A stretch of 64,000 nt of DNA from Timaviella obliquedivisa GSE-PSE-MK23-08B (lineage in GTDB: Bacteria; Cyanobacteriota; Cyanobacteriia; Elainellales; Elainellaceae): NCBI GenBank assembly GCA_019358855.1, contig JAHHII010000018.1, positions 1 through 64,000 on the forward strand, in the 5' to 3' direction. Position numbers and translations under genes: made by a program. Shown here piece by piece: positions 8,581 to 17,760 of this stretch. The notes below the pieces were generated by a model. That model made no database searches. It saw only the letters and a program-made list of their open reading frames with translations, and was not told the DNA's origin. How positions within the stretch are numbered: the stretch's first letter is position 1; every line of letters starts with the position of its first letter.

Positions 8581-9849
8581 TTATTCTCCTAATTGACAAT
8601 TAATGTATTCTCTTACAACAGGAGGTAATGTAAACCCTGCACTGCTTTTCTCAAGGAACGATCGCCTGACCAACGATTCTACTGACTCATACAAGTTAGA
8701 CGGCGATACCTGCTCTAAAGCCTGTTGCAGGGTCAGAAAAGACATAGGTTCCGTTGTCGATGCTAACTGAATCGTAACCTGCTTCTCTAGGCTTGATAAT
8801 CGGCTGAACAGCACCTCAATGAAACGTCTTAAGTCTCCTGTAACAATTGTGCCGCTATTCCTGAGAAATTCCGAAACGTTGCCATTCCACGAATCTCCGA
8901 TTGTTGCAGCAACCATTTTTAACATGATTGGATTACCTCGGTAAATTTGAATCAAGCCTCCCCATTGTGTTTCTTCAGTCAATCCTTTTGCTCTTAAAAG
9001 TTTCCGGGCTGCCTCATCGTCCAAACCTTTCAGTTGCAGGGAACGAACAGGCAGATTCACACCTTCTAATTGAGCGATCTCTGGAGTTTTCTCTCGACTA
9101 GTGAGCACTAAACAACTGTTATGAGACTCCTGTCCAACTCGTCTCAAAAGCTCACTGTAGCCTTTGTGAGCCTCTTGGTACTGTCCAGCGAAGCCATCGT
9201 TGCTTAAAATCGTTTCAAGTTGATCTAATACCAGCAAGGAGCGACGTTGCTCGAGACAATTAATGAGGCAGGAAATTTTACTATCTAGGGAGTCTGGAAT
9301 AGTGAGTTCAGAATCATCTGTAAGGAACTGGATCAATTCATTGATAAACATACCAGCCGGGACAGTCGAAAGGAGAGATCGCCAAATTAGACACTCAAAA
9401 TGAGTCTGAATTTGTTCAGCAAGTTTAGCCACTAACAGCGTTTTACCGATTCCGCCCATCCCCAGTAGCGCAATCACACGACAACGAGTCGATGTATCTC
9501 CAATCATCCATTGAGTTAAACTTGCAAGTTCTGCCGTTCGTCCATAGAATACTGAAACATCAGGCACACCATCCCACACTTTAACCAATGGACTCAAAGT
9601 TGTTTGATCAACGATGTCCTGCCAACGTGCCCCGACTGCTTCACAGAGACGAACAAAAGATTCTCTACTGACTGGTTCTCTTTGCCAGAATCGTTTTAAA
9701 GTTGCAAGTGTAGTAAGCGCCGTCTCATACCAGATTGAAGCCTGACGTTTCCAACCCCGTTTTATCCTGTGTTGATCGATGATTTCTAGCCCTCTAGCAG
9801 AAGCTCTAAGGGAGCCAGACAGATTTCCTACAATACTTTCATCAAACAT
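8581..9849 (-). CDS. NB-ARC ATPase with N-terminal helix-turn-helix-like region
   Basis: This is a 422-residue STAND-type signalling ATPase. The first 80 or so residues (RASARGLEIIDQHRIKRGW through LCEAVGARWQDIV) look like the helical DNA-binding-like domain seen before NB-ARC in cyanobacterial proteins. The NB-ARC part starts at FYGRTAEL near 101. The P-loop GMGGIGKT is at 130-137 and Walker B LLVLDQLE at 205-212, with LVLTSREK (sensor 1) and GNPIMLKMV (GxP motif) following. A short winged-helix part completes the ATPase at the C-terminus. The protein ends there: the WD40 or TPR repeats that many relatives use for sensing are absent. It precedes the Ser/Thr kinase by 17 bases in the same direction, which suggests one signalling unit. 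Function unproven. Confidence 0.85.
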   Translation of the reverse strand: MFDESIVGNLSGSLRASARGLEIIDQHRIKRGWKRQASIWYETALTTLATLKRFWQREPVSRESFVRLCEAVGARWQDIVDQTTLSPLVKVWDGVPDVSVFYGRTAELASLTQWMIGDTSTRCRVIALLGMGGIGKTLLVAKLAEQIQTHFECLIWRSLLSTVPAGMFINELIQFLTDDSELTIPDSLDSKISCLINCLEQRRSLLVLDQLETILSNDGFAGQYQEAHKGYSELLRRVGQESHNSCLVLTSREKTPEIAQLEGVNLPVRSLQLKGLDDEAARKLLRAKGLTEETQWGGLIQIYRGNPIMLKMVAATIGDSWNGNVSEFLRNSGTIVTGDLRRFIEVLFSRLSSLEKQVTIQLASTTEPMSFLTLQQALEQVSPSNLYESVESLVRRSFLEKSSAGFTLPPVVREYINCQLGE

Positions 9850-9991
9850 GTTTACTACAATCCTTTCAGAGTAAATATGTAAGTTATGCCGTCAGTCCAT
9901 GCTTCATTATCCGACAAGGTATCACGTTTATTCCAATAAACTCAACCTCGATTACTTGGGCATTGCAATACCATGCCTGAAAGCAGCATTA

Positions 9992-10140
9992 GGGAGTTGC
10001 GTGAAAATAAAACCCTAATGGGATGCATTGACTTATCAGCCCCCTAAATCCCCCATTCTGAGGGACTTCCGAACCTGTCAAAGTCCCCCAGAATGGGGGA
10101 TTTAGGGGGCGGTTCGGGGCGTTATTTAATTGCAACTCCC
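9992..10140. mobile_element. MITE, 149 bp, flanked by TTA
   Basis: The ends are inverted repeats: GGGAGTTGC at 9992-10000 and GCAACTCCC at 10132-10140, with weaker matching extending inward. The direct flanks TTA (9989-9991) and TTA (10141-10143) look like a target duplication. Inside is a large imperfect palindrome built on CCCCCTAAATCCCCCATT and its complement. It contains no coding frame, so it must have been mobilised in trans. A truncated copy lies at 444-500, and a related element with different ends lies at 28447-28596. Confidence 0.75.
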
Positions 10141-10275
10141 TTACCTATTTCCAAAGCCGTTACAATCTAGATCACGTCCTTGAAATCTTAGGTTCTTGAG
10201 TTCTTGACCTGTGGTTTTAACTGAGCTAAAGATTGAACCAAATACTGAACCATTGCACTCATTTAATTCTGTTAC

Positions 10276-10339
10276 GCTTCAAAGCAAGGTTAGTCGCTGA
10301 CTTATAAGCTTCAAAGCAAGGTTAGTCGCTGACTTATAA
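10276..10339. repeat. Perfect 32-bp tandem duplication
   Basis: Two identical 32-bp units, 10276-10307 and 10308-10339, each begin GCTTCAAAGCAAGG and end CTGACTTATAA. Absence of any difference suggests a recent duplication in a non-coding stretch. Confidence 0.9.
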
Positions 10340-10577
10340 ACTTACGAATTGCTGTAGAGCGCAACGAAACGCTACCGTATTTTCTCAGATTAATACTCCA
10401 GACAGTTTTTTGAACGTTCTGCAAGACTTACAGAGCTTACAGTTCAAGAATTGAGCTACTGATGAAAACTTAGGTTTATCTCTGGTTTTGAAAAAAGATC
10501 CCGTCCACGACTGCACTCTGTTGACAGTAAAAAAGAATTAGATTTGACACTTAAATTTACATGAAGGGAGAAGAGCT

Positions 10578-10844
10578 ATGTATGTATTAGAGAATCAATC
10601 TAGATTGAGATCACCCTATAGCGGCAAAGCTATTATAGACAAAGTTATCTGTCAAAATGAACGTTGTCGTGTTAAATTTCATGGGATTTATTGGTCGGCA
10701 GAAGCAGTGAATCCCTTTCCCCTTCATCAAAATGATTTCGTGAACGTCGTAGGACGAAAGGGTTTAGTTCTATTAATTAAACCGTTCTCTGATCGAATTA
10801 TAAAAGATCAGGCGTTGCTGGATGACAGAGTAAGTTCACCCTAA
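10578..10844 (+). CDS. Small NfeD C-terminal (OB-fold)-like protein
   Basis: This 88-residue protein starts at an ATG with a GGGAG site about eight bases upstream. The pattern SGKAII..., VKFHGIYWSAEAVNPFPL, NDFVNVVGRKGLVLLIKPF fits the soluble OB-fold domain at the end of NfeD proteins: a G-A pair, then G..W.A, then V.V.G..GL.L.V.P. The membrane and protease portions of full NfeD are absent, so it would act as a lone domain. It sits 32 bases ahead of a truncated zinc-ribbon kinase. Relationship by pattern only; no role can be assigned. Confidence 0.5.
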   Translation: MYVLENQSRLRSPYSGKAIIDKVICQNERCRVKFHGIYWSAEAVNPFPLHQNDFVNVVGRKGLVLLIKPFSDRIIKDQALLDDRVSSP

Positions 10845-10876
10845 TTATCCTCTACCGCTAAAAGAAAGGTAACAAT

Positions 10877-11284
10877 ATGAGCTATTGTTTAAATTCTGGA
10901 TGCCACACTCCGCATCATCTCGATCGCGCCGAAGTTTGTCACGCTTGTGGAACTGCTCTACTGCTAAACAGCCGCTATCTTGCCCTGCGAGTAATTGGAC
11001 AAAACCGCTTTAGCAAAACATTTTTGGCGATCGATTGCAGTCAACCTAATCGATCCTCTTGTGTCATTAAGCAGGTTTTTCTTCAAAAGGAAACAACGCT
11101 GTTTCAGCAGGAAGCCATGCGGCTCAAAGAATTAGGACAGCATGACCAAATTCCTACTTTACTAGACGCTCTCGAAGACGAGGATGATCAATATCTAATT
11201 CAAGAATTTATCGACGGGGAAAATCTGGCAGAAGAACTGAAGTCAGGCTGTTTTAGTGAAATTAAAGTTCATTCTTTGCTATGA
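10877..11284 (+). pseudogene. Truncated zinc-ribbon serine/threonine kinase
   Basis: Only 135 residues are present. MSYCLNSGC and VCHACGTALLL form a zinc ribbon matching the kinase at 7484-8563. It is followed by the kinase N-lobe with loop GQNRFSKTFLA and the ATP-binding lysine in CVIKQVF, then IQEFIDGENLAEEL at the hinge. The frame then ends at TGA 11282-11284, before the catalytic loop, DFG and the entire C-lobe. No continuation of the kinase is recognisable in any frame downstream to 11490, so the rest looks deleted rather than frameshifted. It could not phosphorylate. Confidence 0.8.
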
Positions 11285-11489
11285 TTCAGCAGCACTGCAA
11301 GATGTGCGTTTAATGCAAGCCAGAGTGCTTTCTACCGAAGCAAGCGGTTACACATCTAAATCTGCTGTTTCTAAACAGTTATCTTCAGTTAGTAAAAAAC
11401 CTTTAGCAACTATCATGTCCGGGAAGATTCAATCTACGCCAGGGAATCGTATGTGCAGGAGAACTCATCATACACTCCAGAATTAATTG

Positions 11490-11681
11490 TTATGAAGAAC
11501 GGCACTGAGTCCCCTCACCGGGTGTAATGAATGCTAGGGAACTGGATGAGTGAACTTTGGCAGTATGCCAGATTCCACGCGGCACCAGCACATAATCACC
11601 TGGAGTATTTAAGGCTACTAAACTTTCAGATCCATCTTGCTCCAGTACAAAATCAGGTTTCATAGTCCCACTTATCAACAA
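11490..11681 (-). pseudogene. Cupin-domain protein, C-terminal fragment
   Basis: About 63 residues remain. GDYVLVPRGIWHTAKV is the second cupin motif (G...P.G..H), and it is followed by LAFITPGEGTQ, the usual end of single-domain cupins. The first motif with the other metal-binding histidines is missing, and no good start codon or ribosome site precedes it. It is most simply an N-terminally truncated remnant in a decayed segment. A functional short protein is less likely. Confidence 0.55.
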
Positions 11682-11797
11682 GTTTCTGTAGCCACTGATG
11701 GTTCCTTTTGTACTTCAGTTTTTATGGTTGACTCCTTTTGTTTTTCAATGTTTGAGAGCAGGAGCATCCATTTGTGGGAATTCCCTAAAATAAAAGG

Positions 11798-12079
11798 TTA
11801 GGCAGCTTGATCGCAGTTAATCATCCAAGGTGTTCCAAATTGATCGACTAGCATTCCGAAACGGTAAGCCCAGAAGGTTTGTTGGAAGGGCATTTGCACG
11901 GTTCCATTTGCTGCCAAGGCGTGAAAAATGCGATCGGCTTTTGCCGGATCATTCAGGTTAATCGATACAGAAAAGCCTTTCGCTGCTTCCCCATATTCTG
12001 ATGGACTATCAGAACCCATTAATTCCTGATCGCCGATCGTCAGGTCGAGGGGATATGCCTTCACATCTGCTAACTCCAA
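11798..12079 (-). pseudogene. VOC/PhnB-like protein, N-terminally truncated
   Basis: The surviving 93 residues correspond to the second half of a PhnB-type member of the vicinal oxygen chelate (glyoxalase) superfamily. Visible stretches are LTIGDQELMGSDSP, GFSVSINLNDPAKADRIFHAL and AYRFGMLVDQFGTPWMINC. Whole family members run about 140 residues, and the first beta-alpha module is absent here. The only start is TTG, and the frame closes upstream at about 12106. It is therefore probably a remnant. The gap up to 12311 shows no other gene. Confidence 0.65.
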
Positions 12080-12311
12080 CTCACATCGTTCTAGAGAATG
12101 TTCAGAACACTATGTAGATAGGCGAAAGTATTCCGAACCCTGTCACACAATATTTCTTGAGTAGTACTATTTCAAAGTTAATGTATTTTTTCCTTTGATA
12201 TAGACAAAAAGCTACATCCTTTAGAAAAACCTAGGTAGTACTGACATACCCGGAAGCGTTTTTGCAGGCTAAGGTCTCTAGAGTGTTCCTAGAGTAGTGG
12301 ATTTAGAGCCT

Positions 12312-13280
12312 ATGTCTCGCCATCTAGAACGGTTACTGCAACTTGATTCTTTACTGCGTTCAGAACACCGTCAGACCGCCAAGTATCTGGCTAATGCGTT
12401 AGAGGTCAGTGAAAGAACAATTCGTACTGATTTAGCTTTTTTGCGCGATCGCTATCACGCTCCGTTGGAGTTTAGTCGGCAGAAAGGCTATTACTATTCG
12501 GACTCAGACTGGCGATTGCCGACAATTCCGTTAACGCAGGGAGAATTATTTGCGTTGACATTGGGCGCAAATATGTTGCAAGCCTATGCAGGGTCAGCCT
12601 ATCAGGTGGATCTAAAAGCGGCGATCGCCCGTCTAGCTGAACGATTACCAGAACAGACCTGGGTGGATTTACAGCAATTAGCGCAAGAGAATGTGGTATT
12701 TCGGGTAGGTGCAGAGTTAGATCTAGACCCGATCGTTTGGCATGAGTTAGAGAAGGCGATACAGAAGCGACGACGGGTACAAATGTCGTATTTTACGGCA
12801 GGTCGAAATGCAGAGTCGGAGCGAGAACTCGATCCATATGTATTGCATTTTGCACGGAATAATCCTTATATCACGGGCTGGTGTCATAAGAATCAGGCGG
12901 TGCGAGATTTTCGGGTGGATCGAATTCGATCGCTCTCTGTTTTGACAGAAACGTTTGAAGTGAGTGAAGAGTTCGATCGGAAGGCTCATTTTGCCCGGAT
13001 GTTCCAGCATGAGGTAGGAACTGAAGTGCGAGCGATCGCCATTTGGTTTGAGGCGCGGAGTGCGCCCTATATCCGGGAGCGGCGCTGGCATCCGAGCCAG
13101 GTGCTGGAAGAGCATCCAGATGGAGCAGTGACGTTGAGGATGGATGTGCCAGGGCTAAATGAGGTAAAGCGGTGGGTATTGTTTTACGGGGCAGGTGCGC
13201 GGGTACTGGAGCCGCCGGAGTTGGTAGAGATGGTCAAGGATGAATTGGCTGGGATGAATGAGTTGTATTGGGAGGACTAG
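12312..13280 (+). CDS. WYL-domain transcriptional regulator of the cas locus
   Basis: This DNA-binding regulator is about 322 residues long. An N-terminal helix-turn-helix (RQTAKYLANALEVSERTIRT, about 21-40) is followed by a WYL sensor domain around 140-230. That domain includes QMSYFTAGR, DPYVLHFARNNPYITGW and FRVDRIRSL. A C-terminal WCX-like extension ends the protein. I place the start at ATG 12312; a GTG at 12297 is in frame. It abuts cas6 (its TAG ends at 13280 and cas6 begins within four bases) and so is first in the cas operon. WYL proteins next to CRISPR loci often repress or tune cas transcription. That role is inferred from position. Confidence 0.88.
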   Translation: MSRHLERLLQLDSLLRSEHRQTAKYLANALEVSERTIRTDLAFLRDRYHAPLEFSRQKGYYYSDSDWRLPTIPLTQGELFALTLGANMLQAYAGSAYQVDLKAAIARLAERLPEQTWVDLQQLAQENVVFRVGAELDLDPIVWHELEKAIQKRRRVQMSYFTAGRNAESERELDPYVLHFARNNPYITGWCHKNQAVRDFRVDRIRSLSVLTETFEVSEEFDRKAHFARMFQHEVGTEVRAIAIWFEARSAPYIRERRWHPSQVLEEHPDGAVTLRMDVPGLNEVKRWVLFYGAGARVLEPPELVEMVKDELAGMNELYWED

Positions 13281-13283
13281 GTG

Positions 13284-13943
13284 ATGAACTTTTTAGAGAT
13301 TCAGTTTGCGATCGAAGGGACGACAAAGACTTTACCTGCTGATCATGGCTATGCGCTGTATTCTGCGGTGAAACAGGTTTTGCAGAAAGCCGAGATCGAG
13401 CCACAGAATATTCCGGCAGATGTGAAGCTCTGTAGCGTGCCAGGTGTGCCGAATCGAGAAGGCAAGATATATCTGCATCAGCGATCGCGTCTTCGACTTC
13501 GGTGTCCAGCCGATCAGGTGCAGACTTGGTATCGACTGTTGCAAAATCAGGAACTCAATATTCGGGGGCACAAGATTCGACTGGCGCGACCGCGTTTGAC
13601 CTTGCCCAAAGCTTCTGAAACGCTCAAAGCGAGGATGGTAACTTTTAAGCTGGAGGCGATCGATCATCCAGAAGTGCCTCGTTACTTCCTGAAGTCTTGT
13701 CAAAAAGGATTGGAGCGTCTAGAGATTAAAGGGCAGTCTACATTTATTCCTAGTGATGACAATGGGAATTTGGCGCGACGAACATTGCAGATCAAAGAGA
13801 AAAAAATTGTGGGCTATAGCATTGTTGTTGAGGGCTTGAGTGAGGAAGACTCCCTGAAACTGCAATGGCATGGCTTGGGTGGACGGCAGCACTTTGGATG
13901 TGGTTGGTTTTATCCTTATAAGGAGGAAAATAATGCAGCCTAA
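13284..13943 (+). CDS. cas6: CRISPR pre-crRNA endoribonuclease Cas6 (MYXAN type)
   Basis: This RAMP-fold nuclease of 219 residues cuts the array transcript in each repeat. The start is like MYXAN Cas6/Cmx6: NFLEIQFAIEGTTKTLPADH with HGYALYSAV. The end carries the glycine-rich RNA-binding loop HGLGGRQHFGCGWFYP. His 18-19 region residues and basic patches could serve catalysis, but the catalytic set cannot be fixed by eye. A GGAGG site about eight bases ahead supports ATG 13284; GTG 13281 is the alternative. It follows the WYL gene without a gap and overlaps cas3 by 11 bases, so translation is coupled. Its likely product is an eight-base 5' handle, UUGAGCAC (see the array). Confidence 0.85.
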   Translation: MNFLEIQFAIEGTTKTLPADHGYALYSAVKQVLQKAEIEPQNIPADVKLCSVPGVPNREGKIYLHQRSRLRLRCPADQVQTWYRLLQNQELNIRGHKIRLARPRLTLPKASETLKARMVTFKLEAIDHPEVPRYFLKSCQKGLERLEIKGQSTFIPSDDNGNLARRTLQIKEKKIVGYSIVVEGLSEEDSLKLQWHGLGGRQHFGCGWFYPYKEENNAA

Positions 13944-16239
13944 TGCAATGCCTCCTCAGTTAAAGCCAGATATCCTACTGGCAAAGTCGTCGATGCCAGG
14001 AAATGCGGATTGGAATGGTAGTTGTCACTTAGTCGGTCATACGGCGGCGGTCGTGCAGTCGGTGACAATTCTGGTAGACACGCTCAAGGATTTTTTGATT
14101 CCACAGTTTGGCTTAACTTGCGGTTTTGAGGAACTACGGGCGACAGCTCGGTTAGCCGCATACCTCCATGATTGGGGCAAAGCCAATGATCATTTCCAGA
14201 TGGTGGTGCGAAATGATCTGAAAGCATTAGATCCGCAGTATCGACGTAATCCGATGCAGCATCCGCAGATGATTCGTCATGAGGTGGCTTCGACATTGAT
14301 TGCTTGGGATTTTCGTGAGTGGCTTCAGCAATGTCCTAACGCTGATTTTATGATTGCTTTAGCAGCAGCAGGTGGACATCATTTGAAACTTGGCGGCAAG
14401 CAGGGTAAGGATACGGGTGAGTTTGGTGATTTTCGTGATGGTTCAGGAGAACTAGGAATTCATTGGTATGTCAAACATCCCTATTTCAAGAAACTCATTC
14501 GGTATGGGATGCAAAATTTTGGATTGCCTAAGCACCTCAAGGTTATGGGAATCAAGTCTTATTGGGATGTCCAGATGGTTAAGCAGAAGCGCCTTCAGAT
14601 TCTTGACGAAGCGTTTGCTGAATGGGAACCCAATGAAGCTTTATTAGCTGTGGTGAAGTCGTTGCTGATTGCGGGCGATTCGATCGGGTCTGCTTCGGGT
14701 CAATCCTGTATTAATCTTCAGGATTGGATGGTGAAGGAACTAGAGCAACGGTTAACGATCGAGGATTTGCAAAAAGTAATTGATGCTAGACGTGAGCACA
14801 ATGAGCTTCGCCCTTTCCAAGTAGCTTTGGGAGCGCCTAGGCAGCGCGTTACCCTGGCTAGAGCAGGTTGTGGTACTGGAAAAACTCTAGGTGCTTACAA
14901 CTGGGCAAAAACTCATGCGGTAGGTCGTAAGCTCTTTTTCTGTTATCCCACCACAGGCACAAGTACTGAGGGGTTTCTGGACTATGTTCAGGATGAGGTC
15001 GAATCAGTTTTACTTCATTCTCGTGCTGCGGTTGATTTAGAGATGGCGGCAACGGGAGAGGAGGGAGTTAACGGGGCTGAATTGATCTTTGATGAAGCGA
15101 CTGGCAAACTGATTCCCTTGTCTTATGAGAATGAAGCAGGAATAAAACTCGATTCTTTCAAGGCTTGGGGTCCAAAAGTGAGTGTTTGCACTGTGGATAC
15201 AGTACTGGGGTTGTTGCAATGTAATCGTCGTCCGATGTACTGCTTTCCAGCGATCGCCCAAGCAGCTTTCGTTTTCGATGAGGTGCATTGCTATGATGAT
15301 GCACTTTTCGGAGCGTTACTACGATTTCTCAAGTGGGTTAAAGCTCCAATGTTATTGATGTCTGCGTCATTTTTGCCTTGGCAGATTCAGGCAATCGCGG
15401 CAGCAGTAGGCGAAAAAGTTGAGATTGTTCAGGGATCTCAAGATCTGGAGGAGAAGCCGCGCTATCGATTCCATTTGGTAGAAAAGCCAGATTGGGAACG
15501 GGTTGAAACGGAGATTGCAGAAGGCGGCAAAGTGTTATGGGTATGCAATCAGGTGAATGTGGCGATCGCGGTCTATCAAGAAGCCCAGCGCCGCAATCTG
15601 AATGCTGTGCTATATCACAGTCGCTTCCGTTATGAAGATCGGGTGGGGCATCACCGCAGGGTTGTGGATGGGTTTCGACAGAATCGACCCATTTTAGCGA
15701 TCGCCACTCAAGTTGCAGAGATGTCTTTAGATTTGTCGGCAACATTGTTAGTGACGCAGATTGCTGATCCGGCGGGGCTAATTCAGCGATTAGGGCGGTT
15801 GAATCGGCAGCATTGTGGGCGATCGCTAGATGCCCTGTTCTATCCTCCTGAAAGTCGCTATCCCTATGAGGACGCAGATCTCAATCAGGGTGAACAGTTG
15901 ATTCAAGAACACAGTGGGGATGTAAATCAGGCACAGCTTGCGGCTTGGTTAGAGCAGTCCACTGATCAGGGAACCCTCAAGACTCGCATGGTGCTGCTGG
16001 ATGGGAAGTGGCGAACCTATCCGGCGGCTTTACGGGAGGCAGGGTACACCGTGACAGCGTTGCTAGAGGTGGACAAGAAAAATTGGGAGGTGGCGAAAGC
16101 AAGTGATTTGGCGCGATGTGCGGTGCCGTTAAAGGCTAAGAAAACGACTCATTGGGAGCGGCATAAAAAAGGCTATCTGATTGCACCAAAAGAGGAATGG
16201 CGTTATTGCAAACATATTGGTGCTCAGGAGGTGAAATAA
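13933..16239 (+). CDS. cas3: CRISPR-associated helicase/nuclease Cas3
   Basis: This is a single-chain Cas3 of 768 residues, recruited by Cascade to unwind and shred target DNA. The N-terminal HD nuclease has GHTAAVV (H36), LHDWGKAN (H79-D80, K83), RHEVAS (H116) and GGHH (149-150). The SF2 helicase follows: Walker A AGCGTGKT at 311-318, VFDEVHCYDD (DEVH 449-452), motif III SAS at 477-479 and motif VI QRLGRLNR at 618-625. A Cas3 C-terminal domain ends the protein. ATG 13933 is chosen because AGGAGG lies just upstream, inside cas6; an in-frame ATG at 13870 lies further back in cas6. All nuclease and helicase motifs look intact, so interference should work. Confidence 0.95.
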   Translation: MQPNAMPPQLKPDILLAKSSMPGNADWNGSCHLVGHTAAVVQSVTILVDTLKDFLIPQFGLTCGFEELRATARLAAYLHDWGKANDHFQMVVRNDLKALDPQYRRNPMQHPQMIRHEVASTLIAWDFREWLQQCPNADFMIALAAAGGHHLKLGGKQGKDTGEFGDFRDGSGELGIHWYVKHPYFKKLIRYGMQNFGLPKHLKVMGIKSYWDVQMVKQKRLQILDEAFAEWEPNEALLAVVKSLLIAGDSIGSASGQSCINLQDWMVKELEQRLTIEDLQKVIDARREHNELRPFQVALGAPRQRVTLARAGCGTGKTLGAYNWAKTHAVGRKLFFCYPTTGTSTEGFLDYVQDEVESVLLHSRAAVDLEMAATGEEGVNGAELIFDEATGKLIPLSYENEAGIKLDSFKAWGPKVSVCTVDTVLGLLQCNRRPMYCFPAIAQAAFVFDEVHCYDDALFGALLRFLKWVKAPMLLMSASFLPWQIQAIAAAVGEKVEIVQGSQDLEEKPRYRFHLVEKPDWERVETEIAEGGKVLWVCNQVNVAIAVYQEAQRRNLNAVLYHSRFRYEDRVGHHRRVVDGFRQNRPILAIATQVAEMSLDLSATLLVTQIADPAGLIQRLGRLNRQHCGRSLDALFYPPESRYPYEDADLNQGEQLIQEHSGDVNQAQLAAWLEQSTDQGTLKTRMVLLDGKWRTYPAALREAGYTVTALLEVDKKNWEVAKASDLARCAVPLKAKKTTHWERHKKGYLIAPKEEWRYCKHIGAQEVK

Positions 16240-16242
16240 ATC

Positions 16243-17718
16243 ATGTCTGAATTTACGCTATCGATTTTTGATCCAAATACATTGCTTCCCCATCGGGCGG
16301 GTATTGCTGGATTGGCATTGGCTCTGTCAGTGCTCGATCTAAAGGATGCACCGCTAACTTGGGATGTGACGGAAGATTCGGTGAAGTTGGCTTGGGAGGG
16401 GAGCGATCGCGAAGTCGTCAAATGGCTTTTGGATAAGACTTATCAAGTGACAAAAGGTGGCTATCTCGATGTTCCTGCGCTCAAGCTGGATGATCAAGGT
16501 GGCTATACCTTCACAGAAGGGGTTACAGCGTCATTTCTGCAACATAGCAAACAGCGGACTCGTGATGAAACAGCAGTAGCCAAGACATTCACGATTGATG
16601 AAGGACAGCCAGAAATTAAGGTTGAATTTCGCCCTTTACTGAGTTGTTACTACACGGGCGATCTCAAGGAAGCCTTTAATAGCAAGGGTTTGTTCAAAGA
16701 AGAGATTTCCCTTAAGGGTCATCATTTACCTGGATTGGTCGAATGCTTCGTGAATGGAGCCTATCAAGAATCTGCTGAAGGGTTTTTGGCATTACTGTTT
16801 CTGCCGTTGGCTTGTGGCTATTACAGACTACCAAATTTCCGATCGGCGGTTGTGATTCCAGAGGTGATGAATCTTAAACAATGGGTGAATCGTCGTCGAG
16901 AATTTTCTGGGCGAACCTACCGCAACTTCCGTAGTAGTGGATCTGGAGAGTCAGCTTTGCATTTTCTGCTTCAAGAAAAGTTTTTAGAAGATGCCAAGTT
17001 GGAACGGGTCAATTACTGCGAGGTCTATCAACTAGGTAAACAAACCTGGGATGCGAATCAGTCTTATCTCAAACAAGCGGTTTATCGGATTGAAGTTAAA
17101 GACAGAGTTCTTGAGCTATACGATGCTGCTGTTCAGTTCTTCCCAGCCAGGGTGAAACAAACTGACAAAGGAGAAACCTGGCTAGCGATTTCCAAAGTAT
17201 TGCCCTGGATCTGCGACAACTTGGTGGCTGGAAAGTCTTGGTTCGCAGGTTTTTTTGAATTTCACAAACGGAATGAAATGTATGAACGTGGAGGACTTGT
17301 CAAAATGACTGATACATTGGCTGATAAAGAGAAGACGCTATTTGATACGGTACAGGGTGCATTTAGTGTTTACCTGTGGAGACAGATTGTTCAGGCACAA
17401 AAGCAAGGACGCAAGTTGGATTATGGTCAGGTTACAGATAAAGTAATTTACCGAATGCAGCGACCGAGCACACAACAGGACTTTGCTACAGCATTGGTTG
17501 ATTTCTTGAGTCAGTTTCGGAGCAAGTCATCTCGTGGGGTTGGTTTAGAGGTTTATCAATGGCTGCATGGCGAAAACTGGCGACAGGCTAGAGATCTAAC
17601 CCTACTGGCGATCGCTACCTATACCAGTAAAAAAGGCGATGCATTAGATGGGCAAGAGGTTCCGATTGAATCTCTTTCTGAGTCTGAAGCTGAATTTTTT
17701 GAAATGACCGTTAAATAA
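16243..17718 (+). CDS. cas8: Cascade large subunit, Cas8 of MYXAN type (Cmx1/Csx13/DevT-like)
   Basis: This 491-residue protein begins MSEFTLSIFDPNTLLPHRAG, like the large subunit of MYXAN-type I systems (variously named Cas8a1, Csx13, Cmx1, DevT). Recognisable stretches are GLALALSVLD, the LPLACGYYRLPNFRSAVVIP segment and KLDYGQVTDKVIYRM near the C-terminus. The family is fast-evolving and has no simple motif, so the call rests on the N-terminal pattern, the length and the position between cas3 and cas7. Large subunits recognise the PAM and position Cas3. The start lies three bases after the cas3 stop, with GGAGGTG ahead of it inside cas3. No split small subunit gene is present. Confidence 0.82.
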   Translation: MSEFTLSIFDPNTLLPHRAGIAGLALALSVLDLKDAPLTWDVTEDSVKLAWEGSDREVVKWLLDKTYQVTKGGYLDVPALKLDDQGGYTFTEGVTASFLQHSKQRTRDETAVAKTFTIDEGQPEIKVEFRPLLSCYYTGDLKEAFNSKGLFKEEISLKGHHLPGLVECFVNGAYQESAEGFLALLFLPLACGYYRLPNFRSAVVIPEVMNLKQWVNRRREFSGRTYRNFRSSGSGESALHFLLQEKFLEDAKLERVNYCEVYQLGKQTWDANQSYLKQAVYRIEVKDRVLELYDAAVQFFPARVKQTDKGETWLAISKVLPWICDNLVAGKSWFAGFFEFHKRNEMYERGGLVKMTDTLADKEKTLFDTVQGAFSVYLWRQIVQAQKQGRKLDYGQVTDKVIYRMQRPSTQQDFATALVDFLSQFRSKSSRGVGLEVYQWLHGENWRQARDLTLLAIATYTSKKGDALDGQEVPIESLSESEAEFFEMTVK

Positions 17719-17760
17719 TCCAACCGTCTAATTTGACACTACTATCGAGGAACTAAAATC

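Larger units (their letters stand above)
9850..10577. other. Gene-free stretch holding a MITE and a tandem duplication
   Basis: About 730 bases separate the NB-ARC gene start from the small NfeD-like gene. It holds the MITE at 9992-10140 and the 32-bp tandem duplication at 10276-10339. I see no coding frame or RNA gene in the remainder. Confidence 0.6.

Noticed and set aside
11256-11486. Plus-strand frame after the truncated kinase
   Set aside because: Its residues do not resemble the missing kinase C-lobe or any family I know; probably non-coding DNA next to a deletion.
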